Shown here: positions 1-8,170 of the stretch, in pieces
How positions within the stretch are numbered: position 1 is the first letter of the stretch
Layout of the letters: every line of letters starts with the position of its first letter
From: DASPOJ01 sp050014395
GTDB taxonomy: Bacteria; Acidobacteriota; Terriglobia; Acidiferrales; UBA7541
NCBI GenBank assembly: GCA_050014395.1
Contig: JBEKDK010000067.1
Span: 1-17,535, forward strand
Direction: 5' to 3'
DNA: 17,535 bases
The notes under the pieces: model-generated
Databases searched by the model: none
What the model was told of the DNA's origin: nothing
Seen by the model: only the letters and a program-made list of their open reading frames with translations
Made by a program: the position numbers and the translations under genes

Positions 1-663
1 TCATCGCTCACCCATTTATTCCACACGCTGTACAACGTGCAAGGGCTGATCGCGTGGGGCGGCACACTGATGGTGTGCGCGATTGTGTTCGCGGAGACCG
101 GGCTTTTCGCGGGATTTTTCCTGCCGGGCGATTCCCTGCTGGTGACGGCTGGAGTATTCGCGGGCGCGGGACGCTTGCCGGTGTGGAATCTGGCGGCGCT
201 GGTGACGCTGTGCGCGATTGTCGGAGATCAAGTGGGCTATTGGATCGGGCGGCGCGTGGGGAAGGCGCTTTACAGCCGGCCGAATTCGCTGCTGTTCCGC
301 CGGCAGCACCTGGAGCGCGCGCATAATTTCTACGAAACGAACGGGGGGAAAGCGGTGATCCTGGCGCGCTTTGTGCCGATCGTGCGGACTTTTTGTCCGC
401 CGGTGGCCGGCGCGGCGCGCATGAATTATCGCCACTATCTAAGCTACGACATCGTGGGCGGCATCGTGTGGGTGGGCAGCATGATTTTCGGCGGATATTT
501 TCTGGGGTCGCACATTCCGAACATCAGCCAGAAGATTCACTACGTGATCGTCATCGTCGTGGTGCTTTCGCTGATGCCGGCGATCATCGGGGCGCTGCGG
601 GCGCGCCGCGGCAAGGGCGCGGCGGCACTGGCCCCAGCCGAAACCGAACAAGAAAAAATATGA
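1..663 (+). CDS. DedA/SNARE-associated family integral membrane protein (5' partial)
   Basis: DedA-family (SNARE_assoc/VTT-type) inner-membrane protein; family members act in envelope homeostasis and probably in lipid transport or scrambling. Family signatures are visible: an early hydrophobic stretch with AETGLFAGFFLPGDSLL, then GDQVGYWIGRRVG, then the conserved re-entrant motif ARFVPIVRTFCPPVAGAARM, then hydrophobic segments near 480-530 and 540-590. A GTG at 37 could start it, but the frame is open to base 1 and the codons before it (...HLFHTLYN) fit a DedA N-terminus, so the true start probably lies left of the window. The last 25 or so residues form a charged, cytoplasmic-looking tail. 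The stop overlaps the next start by 4 bases (ATGA at 660-663), so the two genes are probably translationally coupled. The family is clear; the substrate cannot be read from the sequence. Confidence 0.93.
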   Translation, partial: SSLTHLFHTLYNVQGLIAWGGTLMVCAIVFAETGLFAGFFLPGDSLLVTAGVFAGAGRLPVWNLAALVTLCAIVGDQVGYWIGRRVGKALYSRPNSLLFRRQHLERAHNFYETNGGKAVILARFVPIVRTFCPPVAGAARMNYRHYLSYDIVGGIVWVGSMIFGGYFLGSHIPNISQKIHYVIVIVVVLSLMPAIIGALRARRGKGAAALAPAETEQEKI

Positions 664-1319
664 GCGTGAACAATGCGCGAGCCGCAGCGACACCGCCGGC
701 CGCCGCTGCGCCACCGCGAGCTGTAATTTTCGATATCGGCAGCGTGATCCTGCGTCTGAACATCGCGCGCGCGCTCGACGTCACGGGAAGCGGCTCCGGA
801 CTTTCGGCGAAGCAAGTGTGGCGCGCCGTGGAAACCGATCCGCTGTGGAACGATTGGCAGGAAGGCAAGATCGATCCGCACGATTGGCATCGGCACTTGG
901 TGCAGACGATCGGCTCGCCGGCCGATTACGATTTATTCTGTGCGGCGTGGAACAGCGTTTTCGAGCCCGAGCCGATCATCGGCGACGATCTGTTTCGCGC
1001 GCTGAGCGCGCGCTGCCGCCTGGGTTTGCTTTCGAACATCGATCCGCTGCACGTGGCGCATATGGAGCGGGATTTTTCTTTCGTGAAATATTTTCCGGTG
1101 CGCGTTTATTCCTGCAGAGTGGGCGCGCGCAAACCGGCGCCGGAAATCTATCGCCGCGCGCTCGAGGAACTCGGCGTCGCCGCAAGCGATACGCTGTACA
1201 TCGATGACATCGCGGAATTCGCCGACGCGGCGCGCGCGCTCGGCATGATCGGCTTTCATTTTACCGGACTGGCCGCGCTCGAACCCGAGCTTCGCCGCTA
1301 CGGATTGCCGACGACGTAG
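660..1319 (+). CDS. HAD-superfamily hydrolase, YihX-like phosphatase
   Basis: 219-residue HAD-family phosphatase of the subgroup typified by YihX (sugar-phosphate phosphatase). Motif I is VIFDIGSVIL with the nucleophile Asp25; the usual second Asp is Gly, as is normal in this FDxGxV subgroup. Motif II is GLLSNID (Ser125, Asn126), motif III is GARKPAP (Lys158), and motif IV is LYIDDIAEF (Asp182, Asp183). A helical cap lies between motifs I and II. I chose ATG 660, which overlaps the DedA stop, because the frame runs open further upstream but that part is only antisense-like shadow of DedA. The first 20 residues are Ala/Pro-rich and not part of the fold. No Shine-Dalgarno is visible, consistent with coupling to DedA. 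The catalytic set is complete, so it should be active; the substrate is unknown. Confidence 0.9.
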   Translation: MSVNNARAAATPPAAAAPPRAVIFDIGSVILRLNIARALDVTGSGSGLSAKQVWRAVETDPLWNDWQEGKIDPHDWHRHLVQTIGSPADYDLFCAAWNSVFEPEPIIGDDLFRALSARCRLGLLSNIDPLHVAHMERDFSFVKYFPVRVYSCRVGARKPAPEIYRRALEELGVAASDTLYIDDIAEFADAARALGMIGFHFTGLAALEPELRRYGLPTT

Positions 1320-1596
1320 CCGACATTTTTGCGGCTCTCCGCGATGCGATTCGCGCTTCCTTCGGTCCGCGCGAAGATTTGCATCTGTGCCGTTCCGGCG
1401 CGGGGCGTTCCGTCCGCGAACACTCACGCGCGCTGCGTAATTTCAGCTCATCTCACATCGTCTGTTCTCCCATGATTCCAAGCGGGTTGCAGGTCATTCC
1501 GGAATCGGCGTCTGGCCGCCTTCGTGCACGCTTCTCTCTCGGAGTTCCCTTTCGAGCGGTCGCGACAGCGCCAAAGGACGAAGGCGAAACTAGACG

Positions 1597-4224
1597 ATGC
1601 CCACCACTAAGAAATTGAAACCATGTCAAAAAGTGGCATTGGTTGCTATTGGGTTGGCGCTGCTGTTTGGCTGCGTCGCGGTAGTCGTGATTCACCGCGA
1701 GCGCGCAGCGGCGCTGCGGAAGACGCCTTTCCGAATCGGCTTCTACAACTCGAACAAGGAGCACTTCCCAGGCCCCGACGGACAAGCCGCGGGCTATGCA
1801 GTCGACCTCCTGAACGAGGCTGCGCGCAGAAGCGGCATCCAACTGCAATGGGTCTATTCGCCCGAAGGTCCAGACGCCGCGCTGCAGACGGGCCAAGTGG
1901 ATCTGTGGCCGGTGATCGGCAACGTGCCGGAGCGAAGGGGACATGTCTACATTTCGGCGCCGTGGTCGATGATCAGTTACGGACTGGTGTCTCGGAGCAG
2001 CGATCCAATCGTGCCGAACGATCAATCGTCCAAGGTGACAATCGCCGCAAACCCTAAAAGTATGGGTACGAAGCTTGCGAGGACCTACTTTCCGAACGCG
2101 GAGTTTCTAACCGTCGGGAGCGCTCCGGAACAACTGAGCGCGGTGTGTACCGGCAAAGTCCGGGCGACAATGATTACGGAAAGCTTCTACGAGGTCAGTC
2201 TTCCGGACGATTGCAAGAACATTCAGCTGCAAATGATCGACCGGCCGGAATATTTGGTTATGTACGGGGTTGGCGCCAGCTATCAACGGCCTGGCGCTGT
2301 GAAAGCGGCGAACACTCTGCGGGATGAACTGGGCGCCATCGTCGCGGATGGCACGCTGATCAACAGCGAATTTCGGTGGCTCGATAACGGCCTACCGCAG
2401 AAGCGCGCTCTGTTCTACCTACTCGCGGTGGAACGCAGCGAGCGATTGCTGGCAGTGGGAGCTATTCTACTTGGATTTGCACTGATTCAACTGGCCATGC
2501 TGATCTGGCGCCTGCGATTCGCAAAACGGACTGCCGAGGCCGCCCACCACGACGCGGAACAATCGCGCCGCGAGGCGGAAGCGGCCAATCGGGCGAAGAG
2601 CGAATTTCTCGCGTCAATGAGCCACGAAATTCGCACGCCGATGAACGGCGTGATCGGAATGACGGAGCTGGCGCTGGATACCGATCTGACGGCAGAGCAG
2701 CGCGTCTATATGGAATTGGTGCGGCATTCGGCGGAATCGCTGCTATCGATCATCAACGATATTTTGGATTTCTCGAAAATCGAGGCGGGCAAACTGGATC
2801 TTGATTCGATTACATTCGATCTGCGCGAAAGCCTGGGCGAGACGATGCAGGCTCTCGGCCTGCGCGCGCATCAAAAAGAACTCGAGTTGGTTTACGAGGT
2901 GCAACCCGACGTTCCGGAAGCGCTGGTGGGAGACCCCGGAAGAATTCGGCAAGTTCTGGTCAATTTGGTGGGCAACGCCATCAAGTTCACGGAAAAGGGC
3001 GAGATTGTGGTGAGCGTGGAAGAGGATCGCGAGATACAGGCACTGGGATTCACGGCGCTGCACTTTTCCGTGCGCGATACGGGCATCGGCATTCCCGCCG
3101 AGAAGCAAGCGACGGTGTTTGACGCGTTCTCTCAGGTGGACGGCTCAATGACCCGAAGATACGGCGGCACGGGACTCGGCCTGACGATTTGCAAAAAGCT
3201 TGTCGATCTGATGCAAGGCCGTCTGTGGCTGGAAAGCGAGCCGGGGCATGGCAGCACATTCCACTTTACGATTCCGCTCGCGCTGCAGGATTCGCCTGCG
3301 GCGCGCTCGAAACCCGTGCCGCCCGAGCAATTGCGGGACTTGCCGGTCCTGATCGTCGACGACAATTACACGAACCGCCGCGTGCTGGAAGAAATGCTGA
3401 CGAATTGGGGCATGCGTCCCACAACAACTGAAGGCGGGCGCGCAGGGCTTGACGCGCTTCAGACTGCCAAGACGGAGCGCCATCCATATCCGCTGGTCCT
3501 GCTGGACGGGCACATGCCGGAAATGGATGGATTCAAGGTTGCAGAAAAGATCCGGCAGGATCCCGCGCTGGCTGGCGCCACGATCATGATGCTGACTTCG
3601 GCGGGGCACGTGGGAGACGCGGCGCGCTGCCGCGAACTGGGGATTTCCGCGTATCTGGTGAAGCCGATACACCAGCGCGAACTATTGAATGCGATCTGCA
3701 GCGTTCTGCAAAAGGGACCGCGAAAAATTCCAGAGCGGCTAGTAACGAAACACACGATGCGAGAGGACCAGCATCACCATCGAATCCTATTGGCCGAAGA
3801 CCATCTGGTGAACCAAGAACTGGCGTTGCGGTTGCTGGAAAAGCGCGGCTTCGAGGTGACCGTGGCGGCAAACGGACGGGCCGCTTTGGAGGCGCTGGCA
3901 AAGGTGCGCTTCGATGCAATCTTGATGGACGTTCAGATGCCGGAAATGGACGGCTTCGTGGCCACTGCAATGATTCGCAACGAAGAAAAACCCACCGGCG
4001 CGCACATTCCCATCATCGCGATGACGGCGCACGCCCTGAAAGGCGATCAGGAACGCTGCCTGGCGGCGGGAATGGATGCATACGTATCGAAGCCGATCCG
4101 AACCGCGGAACTCTTCAAGACAATTGAGAATCAACTGAAAGCGCGCAACGATTCGAGCAACGACGCAGTGCTCGAAGCCGCCATTCTTGGCGATCCTGCC
4201 CCGATGGCCATTCCCGCCAAGTAA
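1597..4224 (+). CDS. Membrane hybrid sensor histidine kinase with solute-binding-type sensor and two receiver domains
   Basis: 875 residues. In order: a transmembrane segment (about 9-28), a periplasmic solute-binding-protein family 3-like domain (about 40-270, starting FRIGFYNSN), a second transmembrane segment (about 284-304), a short coiled linker, HisKA with phospho-acceptor His343 in SHEIRTPMNG, and HATPase_c (N-box Asn460 in NLVGNAIKFTE, then DTGIGI and GGTGLGL). Receiver 1 (about 583-700) has acidic Asp588/589 and phospho-acceptor Asp637. Receiver 2 (about 729-846) has phospho-acceptor Asp778. No Hpt domain is present, so phosphotransfer probably ends on a separate Hpt or on the receivers. 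The extracytoplasmic domain suggests sensing of an amino-acid-like or other small ligand, which is inference. The start is bounded by an in-frame TAG at 1591; the ribosome site is weak (AAGG at 1581). No partner regulator gene adjoins it. Confidence 0.95.
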   Translation: MPTTKKLKPCQKVALVAIGLALLFGCVAVVVIHRERAAALRKTPFRIGFYNSNKEHFPGPDGQAAGYAVDLLNEAARRSGIQLQWVYSPEGPDAALQTGQVDLWPVIGNVPERRGHVYISAPWSMISYGLVSRSSDPIVPNDQSSKVTIAANPKSMGTKLARTYFPNAEFLTVGSAPEQLSAVCTGKVRATMITESFYEVSLPDDCKNIQLQMIDRPEYLVMYGVGASYQRPGAVKAANTLRDELGAIVADGTLINSEFRWLDNGLPQKRALFYLLAVERSERLLAVGAILLGFALIQLAMLIWRLRFAKRTAEAAHHDAEQSRREAEAANRAKSEFLASMSHEIRTPMNGVIGMTELALDTDLTAEQRVYMELVRHSAESLLSIINDILDFSKIEAGKLDLDSITFDLRESLGETMQALGLRAHQKELELVYEVQPDVPEALVGDPGRIRQVLVNLVGNAIKFTEKGEIVVSVEEDREIQALGFTALHFSVRDTGIGIPAEKQATVFDAFSQVDGSMTRRYGGTGLGLTICKKLVDLMQGRLWLESEPGHGSTFHFTIPLALQDSPAARSKPVPPEQLRDLPVLIVDDNYTNRRVLEEMLTNWGMRPTTTEGGRAGLDALQTAKTERHPYPLVLLDGHMPEMDGFKVAEKIRQDPALAGATIMMLTSAGHVGDAARCRELGISAYLVKPIHQRELLNAICSVLQKGPRKIPERLVTKHTMREDQHHHRILLAEDHLVNQELALRLLEKRGFEVTVAANGRAALEALAKVRFDAILMDVQMPEMDGFVATAMIRNEEKPTGAHIPIIAMTAHALKGDQERCLAAGMDAYVSKPIRTAELFKTIENQLKARNDSSNDAVLEAAILGDPAPMAIPAK

Positions 4225-4302
4225 GCCCGACCTAGCGCCGGCGTTCATTACACGAAGGCCCGCGCCAGACGTGCTCTTTTTGCGCGTGCGGCAAAACTCC
4301 AA

Positions 4303-4332
4303 TTCGCATGTCACAGGATGTTGCGCTATGAT
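4303..4332 (+). promoter_or_regulatory. Candidate sigma-70-type promoter of the tricorn protease gene
   Basis: -35-like TTCGCA (4303-4308) and -10-like TATGAT (4327-4332) are separated by 18 bases. TATGAT matches the bacterial consensus at 5 of 6 positions and TTCGCA at 4 of 6. A transcript would start near 4339, leaving a leader of about 44 bases. An AGGGGTG Shine-Dalgarno-like sequence lies about 8 bases before the ATG at 4383. Called by eye only. Confidence 0.45.
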
Positions 4333-4382
4333 GGCGCTTCTGCTGATGGCCTCAATTCAAATCAGGCAGGGGTGAAATCCCA

Positions 4383-7300
4383 ATGAAACTACGTCTAACG
4401 TGGATTCTTGCGTGTGTCCTTGCGTTCGCATCGGCCGCGATGAGCCAAACGATGCCAGAGGGGCGCCTCTTGCGCTTCCCCGACGTGCACGGCGACAAGG
4501 TGGTGTTCAGCTATGGAGGCGATCTGTGGCTGGTTTCGACAGCCGGCGGCGTCGCCGATCGGATCACGACGAGCCCGGGCAACGAGATTTTCCCGAAATT
4601 CTCGCCCGACGGTAAATGGATCGCGTTCACCGGGCAGTACGACGGCAACTTCAACGTCTACGTGATGCCGGCTACCGGCGGCGAGCCGCGCCAATTGACA
4701 TTCTTGCAGGACGCCGAGCCGATGCCCGAACGCATGGGCCCGAACAACGAAGTGATCACCTGGACGCCGGACAGCCAGAACATCGTGTTTCTTTCGCGCG
4801 CGAACACATTCAACGATTGGTTCGGGCGGCTGTTTACGGTGCCCGTGATCGGCGGGTTGCCGGTGCAGTTGCCCGTGGATAAGGGCGGGCTCACGTCATA
4901 TTCGCCGGACGGAAAGAGCATCGCGTACAACCGCATATTCCGGAATTTCCGCACGTGGAAACGCTACACCGGTGGCATGGCGCAAGCGATTTGGATTTAC
5001 GATTTCGCCGCAAATCACGTGGAGAAGATCACAGACACCGAAGGAAACAACACCTACCCGATGTGGCACGGCAACACGATTTATTTCGGCTCCGACCGCG
5101 GGCCGGCCAAGCGCATGAATTTGTACGCGTATGACCTGACATCGAAACAGACGCGGCAGCTGACCAACTACACGGATTACGACATGGGCTGGCCAAGCAT
5201 GGGCGGCGACACAATCGTATTTGAGAACGCGGGTTACTTGTATCTGTTCGACACGAAAACGGAGCAAGCGCAAAAGATGACCGTGTATCTTCCGGGCGAT
5301 TCGAACCTGGCGCGGCCGCAGTGGGAAAACGTGGCCAAGTTCGTGACCGACGCGGATATCGCGCCGGACGGAAACCGCGCGGTTGTGGCGGCGCGCGGCG
5401 ACGTTTACACGGTGCCTGCCAAGCGTGGCAGCATCCGCAACCTGACGGCTTCGCCGGGCAGCCGGGAGCACGGCGTGGCCTGGTCGCCCGACGGCAAATG
5501 GATCGCGTACATTTCCGACGCCAGCGGCGAAGAGGAGCTTTACGTCACTCCGCAGGACGGCTTGGGCCCAGCGCAACGCATCACCACGGGCAGCAGCGGA
5601 TTCATGTTCCCGCCACTGTGGTCGCCCGATAGCAAGAAGCTGGCGTACGCGGACCAGAAACTGCGGCTGTGGTACGTGGATGTCGATACGAAGAAACCGG
5701 TGCTGGCAGATACGGCGGTGTGGGGAGAGATCACGGATTATGCGTGGTCGCCGGATAGCCAGTGGCTGGCGTACTCGAAGCCATTTGCGAACTACAATCA
5801 CGCGGTCGAACTGTATTCGCTGGCCACGAGCAAGGTCACTCCGGTGACCGACGATTTCACGAATACCTACAACCCGATTTTCGATCCCGACGGCAAATAC
5901 CTCTTCGTGCTTTCGACGCGCGACTACAACGAAGTGGTGGGCGTGTACGATGAGGAATTCGCAAATCCCAAGGCCACGCGCGTCTATGCCATCACGTTGC
6001 GCGCCGATCTGCCTTCGCCGTTTGCCACGCGAAGCGACGAAGTCTCCGTGAAGCAGGAGACTCCCGCAACTACCGACGTGACGACCACGCCGACGACCAA
6101 TCGGGCGAACGCACCAAAGGAACCCGGCAAGCCAGGGAAACCTGCGAAGCCAGCACCAGCAAGCGCGACGGCGGCGACCGCAGCCGCAACACCCGCAACA
6201 CCAGCGGCGGCCAAGACCGAATTCCGGATTGATCTGGACGGCATCGCCGACCGGATCGTGGTTTTCCCGATGCCGCCATCGGTGATCGCGCAACTCGGCG
6301 CGGCAAAGGGTGGGCTGGTTTTCTACGTTACGCAGCCGATTCAAGGGCTATCCGGTCCGTTGCCGGGCGAAGAAAACGCAATTCACGCGTTCGATATGGC
6401 GGAACGTGAGGACCACGTCCTGGTGGCTGGGGCAACCGCGTTCGTCCCGTCATTCGACGGCAAAAAACTGCTGTACTTCGGGCCGCCGGGCGAAGGCGGC
6501 GCCGCGACGTTTGGCATCGTGGACACCGCAGGTGCCGGAGCGCCGCATCATGCGGGCGATGGTGCGCTGGATCTTTCCGACTTGCGCACCGAAATCGATC
6601 CGCGGGCCGAATGGCGCCAAATGTTTGAGGAAGTGTGGCGGCAGGACCGCGACTTCTTCTTCGAGCCTTCGATGAATGGCGTGGATTGGGACGCGGTGCG
6701 CAAGAAGTACGAAGTGCTGCTGCCCTACGTAGCCGATCGATACGACCTGGACCTGCTGATGGGCGATATGGTCGCCGAACTCAGCAACTCGCACACCTAC
6801 GTTGGCGGGGGCGACTATCCGGATTTGCATCCGGTGGAGACCGGACTGCTGGGCGTGGATTTTGAAGCCGACACGGCGAGCGGCCGCTATCGCATCAAGA
6901 AAATCTATCCGGGCCAGAATTGGGATCCGCAGCGCGTTTCGCCGCTGACCGAACCGGGCGTGAACGTGGCCGAAGGAAGTTACCTGCTGGCCGTGAATGG
7001 GCACGCGCTGAAAATTCCGCAGAATCCCTACGAGCTTTTCGTGAACACGGCGGGGCAGAACGTCACGCTGACGGTGAACTCCACGCCGAGCGAAACCGGA
7101 GAGCGCAACGTGGTGGTGCGCACGATTTCGAGCGAATACCATTTGCGCGAACTCGATTGGATCGAAACCAACCGGCGCAAAGTGGACGCGGCGTCCGGCG
7201 GCAAGATCGGATACATCTATCTGCCCAACATGGAAGATGACGGGCTGAATGAATTTGTGCGCCAATATTTCCCGCAAATCCGCAAGCAGGGATTGATCAT

Positions 7301-7820
7301 AGACGAGCGCTACAACGGCGGCGGGTTCGCGACCGACATGGTGCTGGACCCGTTGCGGCGTATCCTGGCGGCGATGTCAACGGCGCGCAATTGGCCGTCC
7401 ACCACGGTTCCTCCGTTCGTCTTCAACGGGCCGATGGCGGCCATCTCGAATGAGTACAGCGCGTCCGACGGCGATTTCTTCGCTTACTTGTTCAAAGCTT
7501 ACAAGCTGGGTCCCGTGATTGGCATGCGCACCTGGGGCGGCGTGCGCGGGATCCGCGGGTTCATTCCGCTGATGGATGGCGGATATGTCGCGCGGCCTGA
7601 ATTCTCGCTCTACGGGCTGGATAGCCAGTGGGTGGTCGAAAACCATGGCGTCGATCCGGACATCGTTGTCGACAACCTGCCCGACCAGGTGATGGCCGGC
7701 CACGATCCGCAGCTTGAGAAGGCCATTGAGGTCGTCACGAAGGCCATGCAGGAGCATCCGATGACGCTGCCTCCGCGGCCGCCGGACCTGCCGGCGTATC
7801 CGCCGAAAGCGGGACACTAG
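4383..7820 (+). CDS. Secreted tricorn-type S41 protease
   Basis: 1145-residue homologue of tricorn protease, a serine peptidase that trims oligopeptides fed through beta-propellers. The N-terminal 20 or so residues form a signal peptide (cleavage probably near SAAMSQ), so the enzyme is exported, unlike the archaeal cytosolic prototype. A six-bladed propeller (about 25-310) and a seven-bladed one (about 325-690) carry repeated SPDGKWIA-type blades (FSPDGKW, WTPDSQN, YSPDGKS, WSPDGKW, WSPDSQW). Next come the C1 domain, a PDZ (about 815-905) and the C2 catalytic domain. The catalytic set, by analogy with Thermoplasma tricorn, is Ser803-His804 (SNSHTYVGGG), Ser1028 (SASDGD) and Glu1086 (VENHGVDPD), all present. 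It is slightly longer than the roughly 1070-residue prototype because of a low-complexity Pro/Ala/Thr/Lys linker at 557-611. The start is ATG 4383 with AGGGGTG upstream. Confidence 0.95.
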   Translation: MKLRLTWILACVLAFASAAMSQTMPEGRLLRFPDVHGDKVVFSYGGDLWLVSTAGGVADRITTSPGNEIFPKFSPDGKWIAFTGQYDGNFNVYVMPATGGEPRQLTFLQDAEPMPERMGPNNEVITWTPDSQNIVFLSRANTFNDWFGRLFTVPVIGGLPVQLPVDKGGLTSYSPDGKSIAYNRIFRNFRTWKRYTGGMAQAIWIYDFAANHVEKITDTEGNNTYPMWHGNTIYFGSDRGPAKRMNLYAYDLTSKQTRQLTNYTDYDMGWPSMGGDTIVFENAGYLYLFDTKTEQAQKMTVYLPGDSNLARPQWENVAKFVTDADIAPDGNRAVVAARGDVYTVPAKRGSIRNLTASPGSREHGVAWSPDGKWIAYISDASGEEELYVTPQDGLGPAQRITTGSSGFMFPPLWSPDSKKLAYADQKLRLWYVDVDTKKPVLADTAVWGEITDYAWSPDSQWLAYSKPFANYNHAVELYSLATSKVTPVTDDFTNTYNPIFDPDGKYLFVLSTRDYNEVVGVYDEEFANPKATRVYAITLRADLPSPFATRSDEVSVKQETPATTDVTTTPTTNRANAPKEPGKPGKPAKPAPASATAATAAATPATPAAAKTEFRIDLDGIADRIVVFPMPPSVIAQLGAAKGGLVFYVTQPIQGLSGPLPGEENAIHAFDMAEREDHVLVAGATAFVPSFDGKKLLYFGPPGEGGAATFGIVDTAGAGAPHHAGDGALDLSDLRTEIDPRAEWRQMFEEVWRQDRDFFFEPSMNGVDWDAVRKKYEVLLPYVADRYDLDLLMGDMVAELSNSHTYVGGGDYPDLHPVETGLLGVDFEADTASGRYRIKKIYPGQNWDPQRVSPLTEPGVNVAEGSYLLAVNGHALKIPQNPYELFVNTAGQNVTLTVNSTPSETGERNVVVRTISSEYHLRELDWIETNRRKVDAASGGKIGYIYLPNMEDDGLNEFVRQYFPQIRKQGLIIDERYNGGGFATDMVLDPLRRILAAMSTARNWPSTTVPPFVFNGPMAAISNEYSASDGDFFAYLFKAYKLGPVIGMRTWGGVRGIRGFIPLMDGGYVARPEFSLYGLDSQWVVENHGVDPDIVVDNLPDQVMAGHDPQLEKAIEVVTKAMQEHPMTLPPRPPDLPAYPPKAGH
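6051..6215 (+). other. Low-complexity Pro/Ala/Thr/Lys linker inside the tricorn-type protease
   Basis: Codons 557-611 encode a run rich in Thr-Pro, Gly-Lys-Pro and Ala-Thr-Pro. It has no predicted fold and interrupts the second beta-propeller region. The reading frame is open throughout, so this is a linker, not a frameshift scar. Confidence 0.8.
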
Positions 7821-7848
7821 GGGCGGAAACGAACCATCGTCTTCGCGG

Positions 7849-7873
7849 CGTCCCGATACAAAACGTCGGGACG
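7849..7873 (+). other. 8-bp stem-loop 28 bases after the tricorn stop
   Basis: CGTCCCGA (7849-7856) pairs perfectly with TCGGGACG (7866-7873) around a 9-base loop. The position fits a transcription terminator or a 3'-end stabiliser for the protease mRNA, but no T-run follows, so I do not call it an intrinsic terminator. Confidence 0.45.
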
Positions 7874-8052
7874 CAAAAGGCGCGAAAGCCGCATAGGTGC
7901 GGAGTAGCGTTACGGCACGGATGAATCCATGCCCTGACAAATCAAGACGCACGTTTGTGCGAAATCCTGAGCGCGTGTGCCACAACGCACGGCGTGCGGT
8001 AAAGATTGCACGGACTAGTACTAGCCTCGTAACCTGTCCTTTCGTACAGGTC

Positions 8053-8058
8053 TATAGT
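8053..8058 (+). promoter_or_regulatory. Possible -10 element for the coiled-coil gene
   Basis: TATAGT matches TATAAT at 5 of 6 positions and lies 112 bases before the ATG at 8171. No good -35 element is seen at normal spacing, so this is weak. It falls inside the 8028-8084 inverted repeat. Confidence 0.2.
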
Positions 8059-8170
8059 AACTGCCACTCAGTCAGTAGGTTACGGACGGCATGGCGGGCC
8101 GGTGGGGTTGGCGCTTGCCGTGCTGTTACGTGAGTGGGGTTTTCAACTAACCTTCCGGGAGAAAACGAAA

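Larger units (their letters stand above)
7821..8170. other. Gene-free stretch with a chain of short inverted repeats
   Basis: 350 bases between the tricorn stop and the coiled-coil start hold no convincing gene. Visible stem-loops in order: 7849-7873 (8 bp, loop 9), 7889-7902 (5 bp, CCGCA/TGCGG), 7914-7933 (4 bp, a C-A mismatch, then 3 bp and a tetraloop), 7948-7961 and 7986-7998 (both CGCAC/GTGCG arms), a 10-base palindrome CTAGTACTAG at 8015-8024, and 8028-8035 pairing with 8077-8084 (CGTAACCT/AGGTTACG), which competes with the hairpin 8032-8051. The open frame from GTG 8102 is an N-terminal extension that I reject in favour of ATG 8171. Short stems are common in GC-rich DNA, so only their density and order are notable. 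Confidence 0.5.

Noticed and set aside
393..659. N-terminal extension of the HAD phosphatase frame back to 393
   Set aside because: It lies wholly inside the DedA gene in another frame and its translation is Arg/Gly/His-rich shadow sequence. ATG 660 gives a normal HAD N-terminus.
1496..1505. Palindrome ATTCCGGAAT before the hybrid kinase gene
   Set aside because: A single 10-base palindrome with no promoter elements at a sensible distance is too little to call an operator.
4896..6344. 482-codon minus-strand open frame inside the tricorn gene
   Set aside because: It is His/Arg/Val-rich antisense shadow of a high-GC gene with clear tricorn domains on the + strand, and has no recognisable motif.
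8011..8060. Possible 23S rRNA fragment, because of a sarcin-ricin-like core
   Set aside because: Only about 16 bases match, and the flanks on both sides differ from any 23S context.
8102..8170. GTG 8102 as start of the coiled-coil protein
   Set aside because: ATG 8171 has GGGAG at the right spacing; GTG 8102 has no clear ribosome site and adds a non-conserved-looking segment before the membrane helix.
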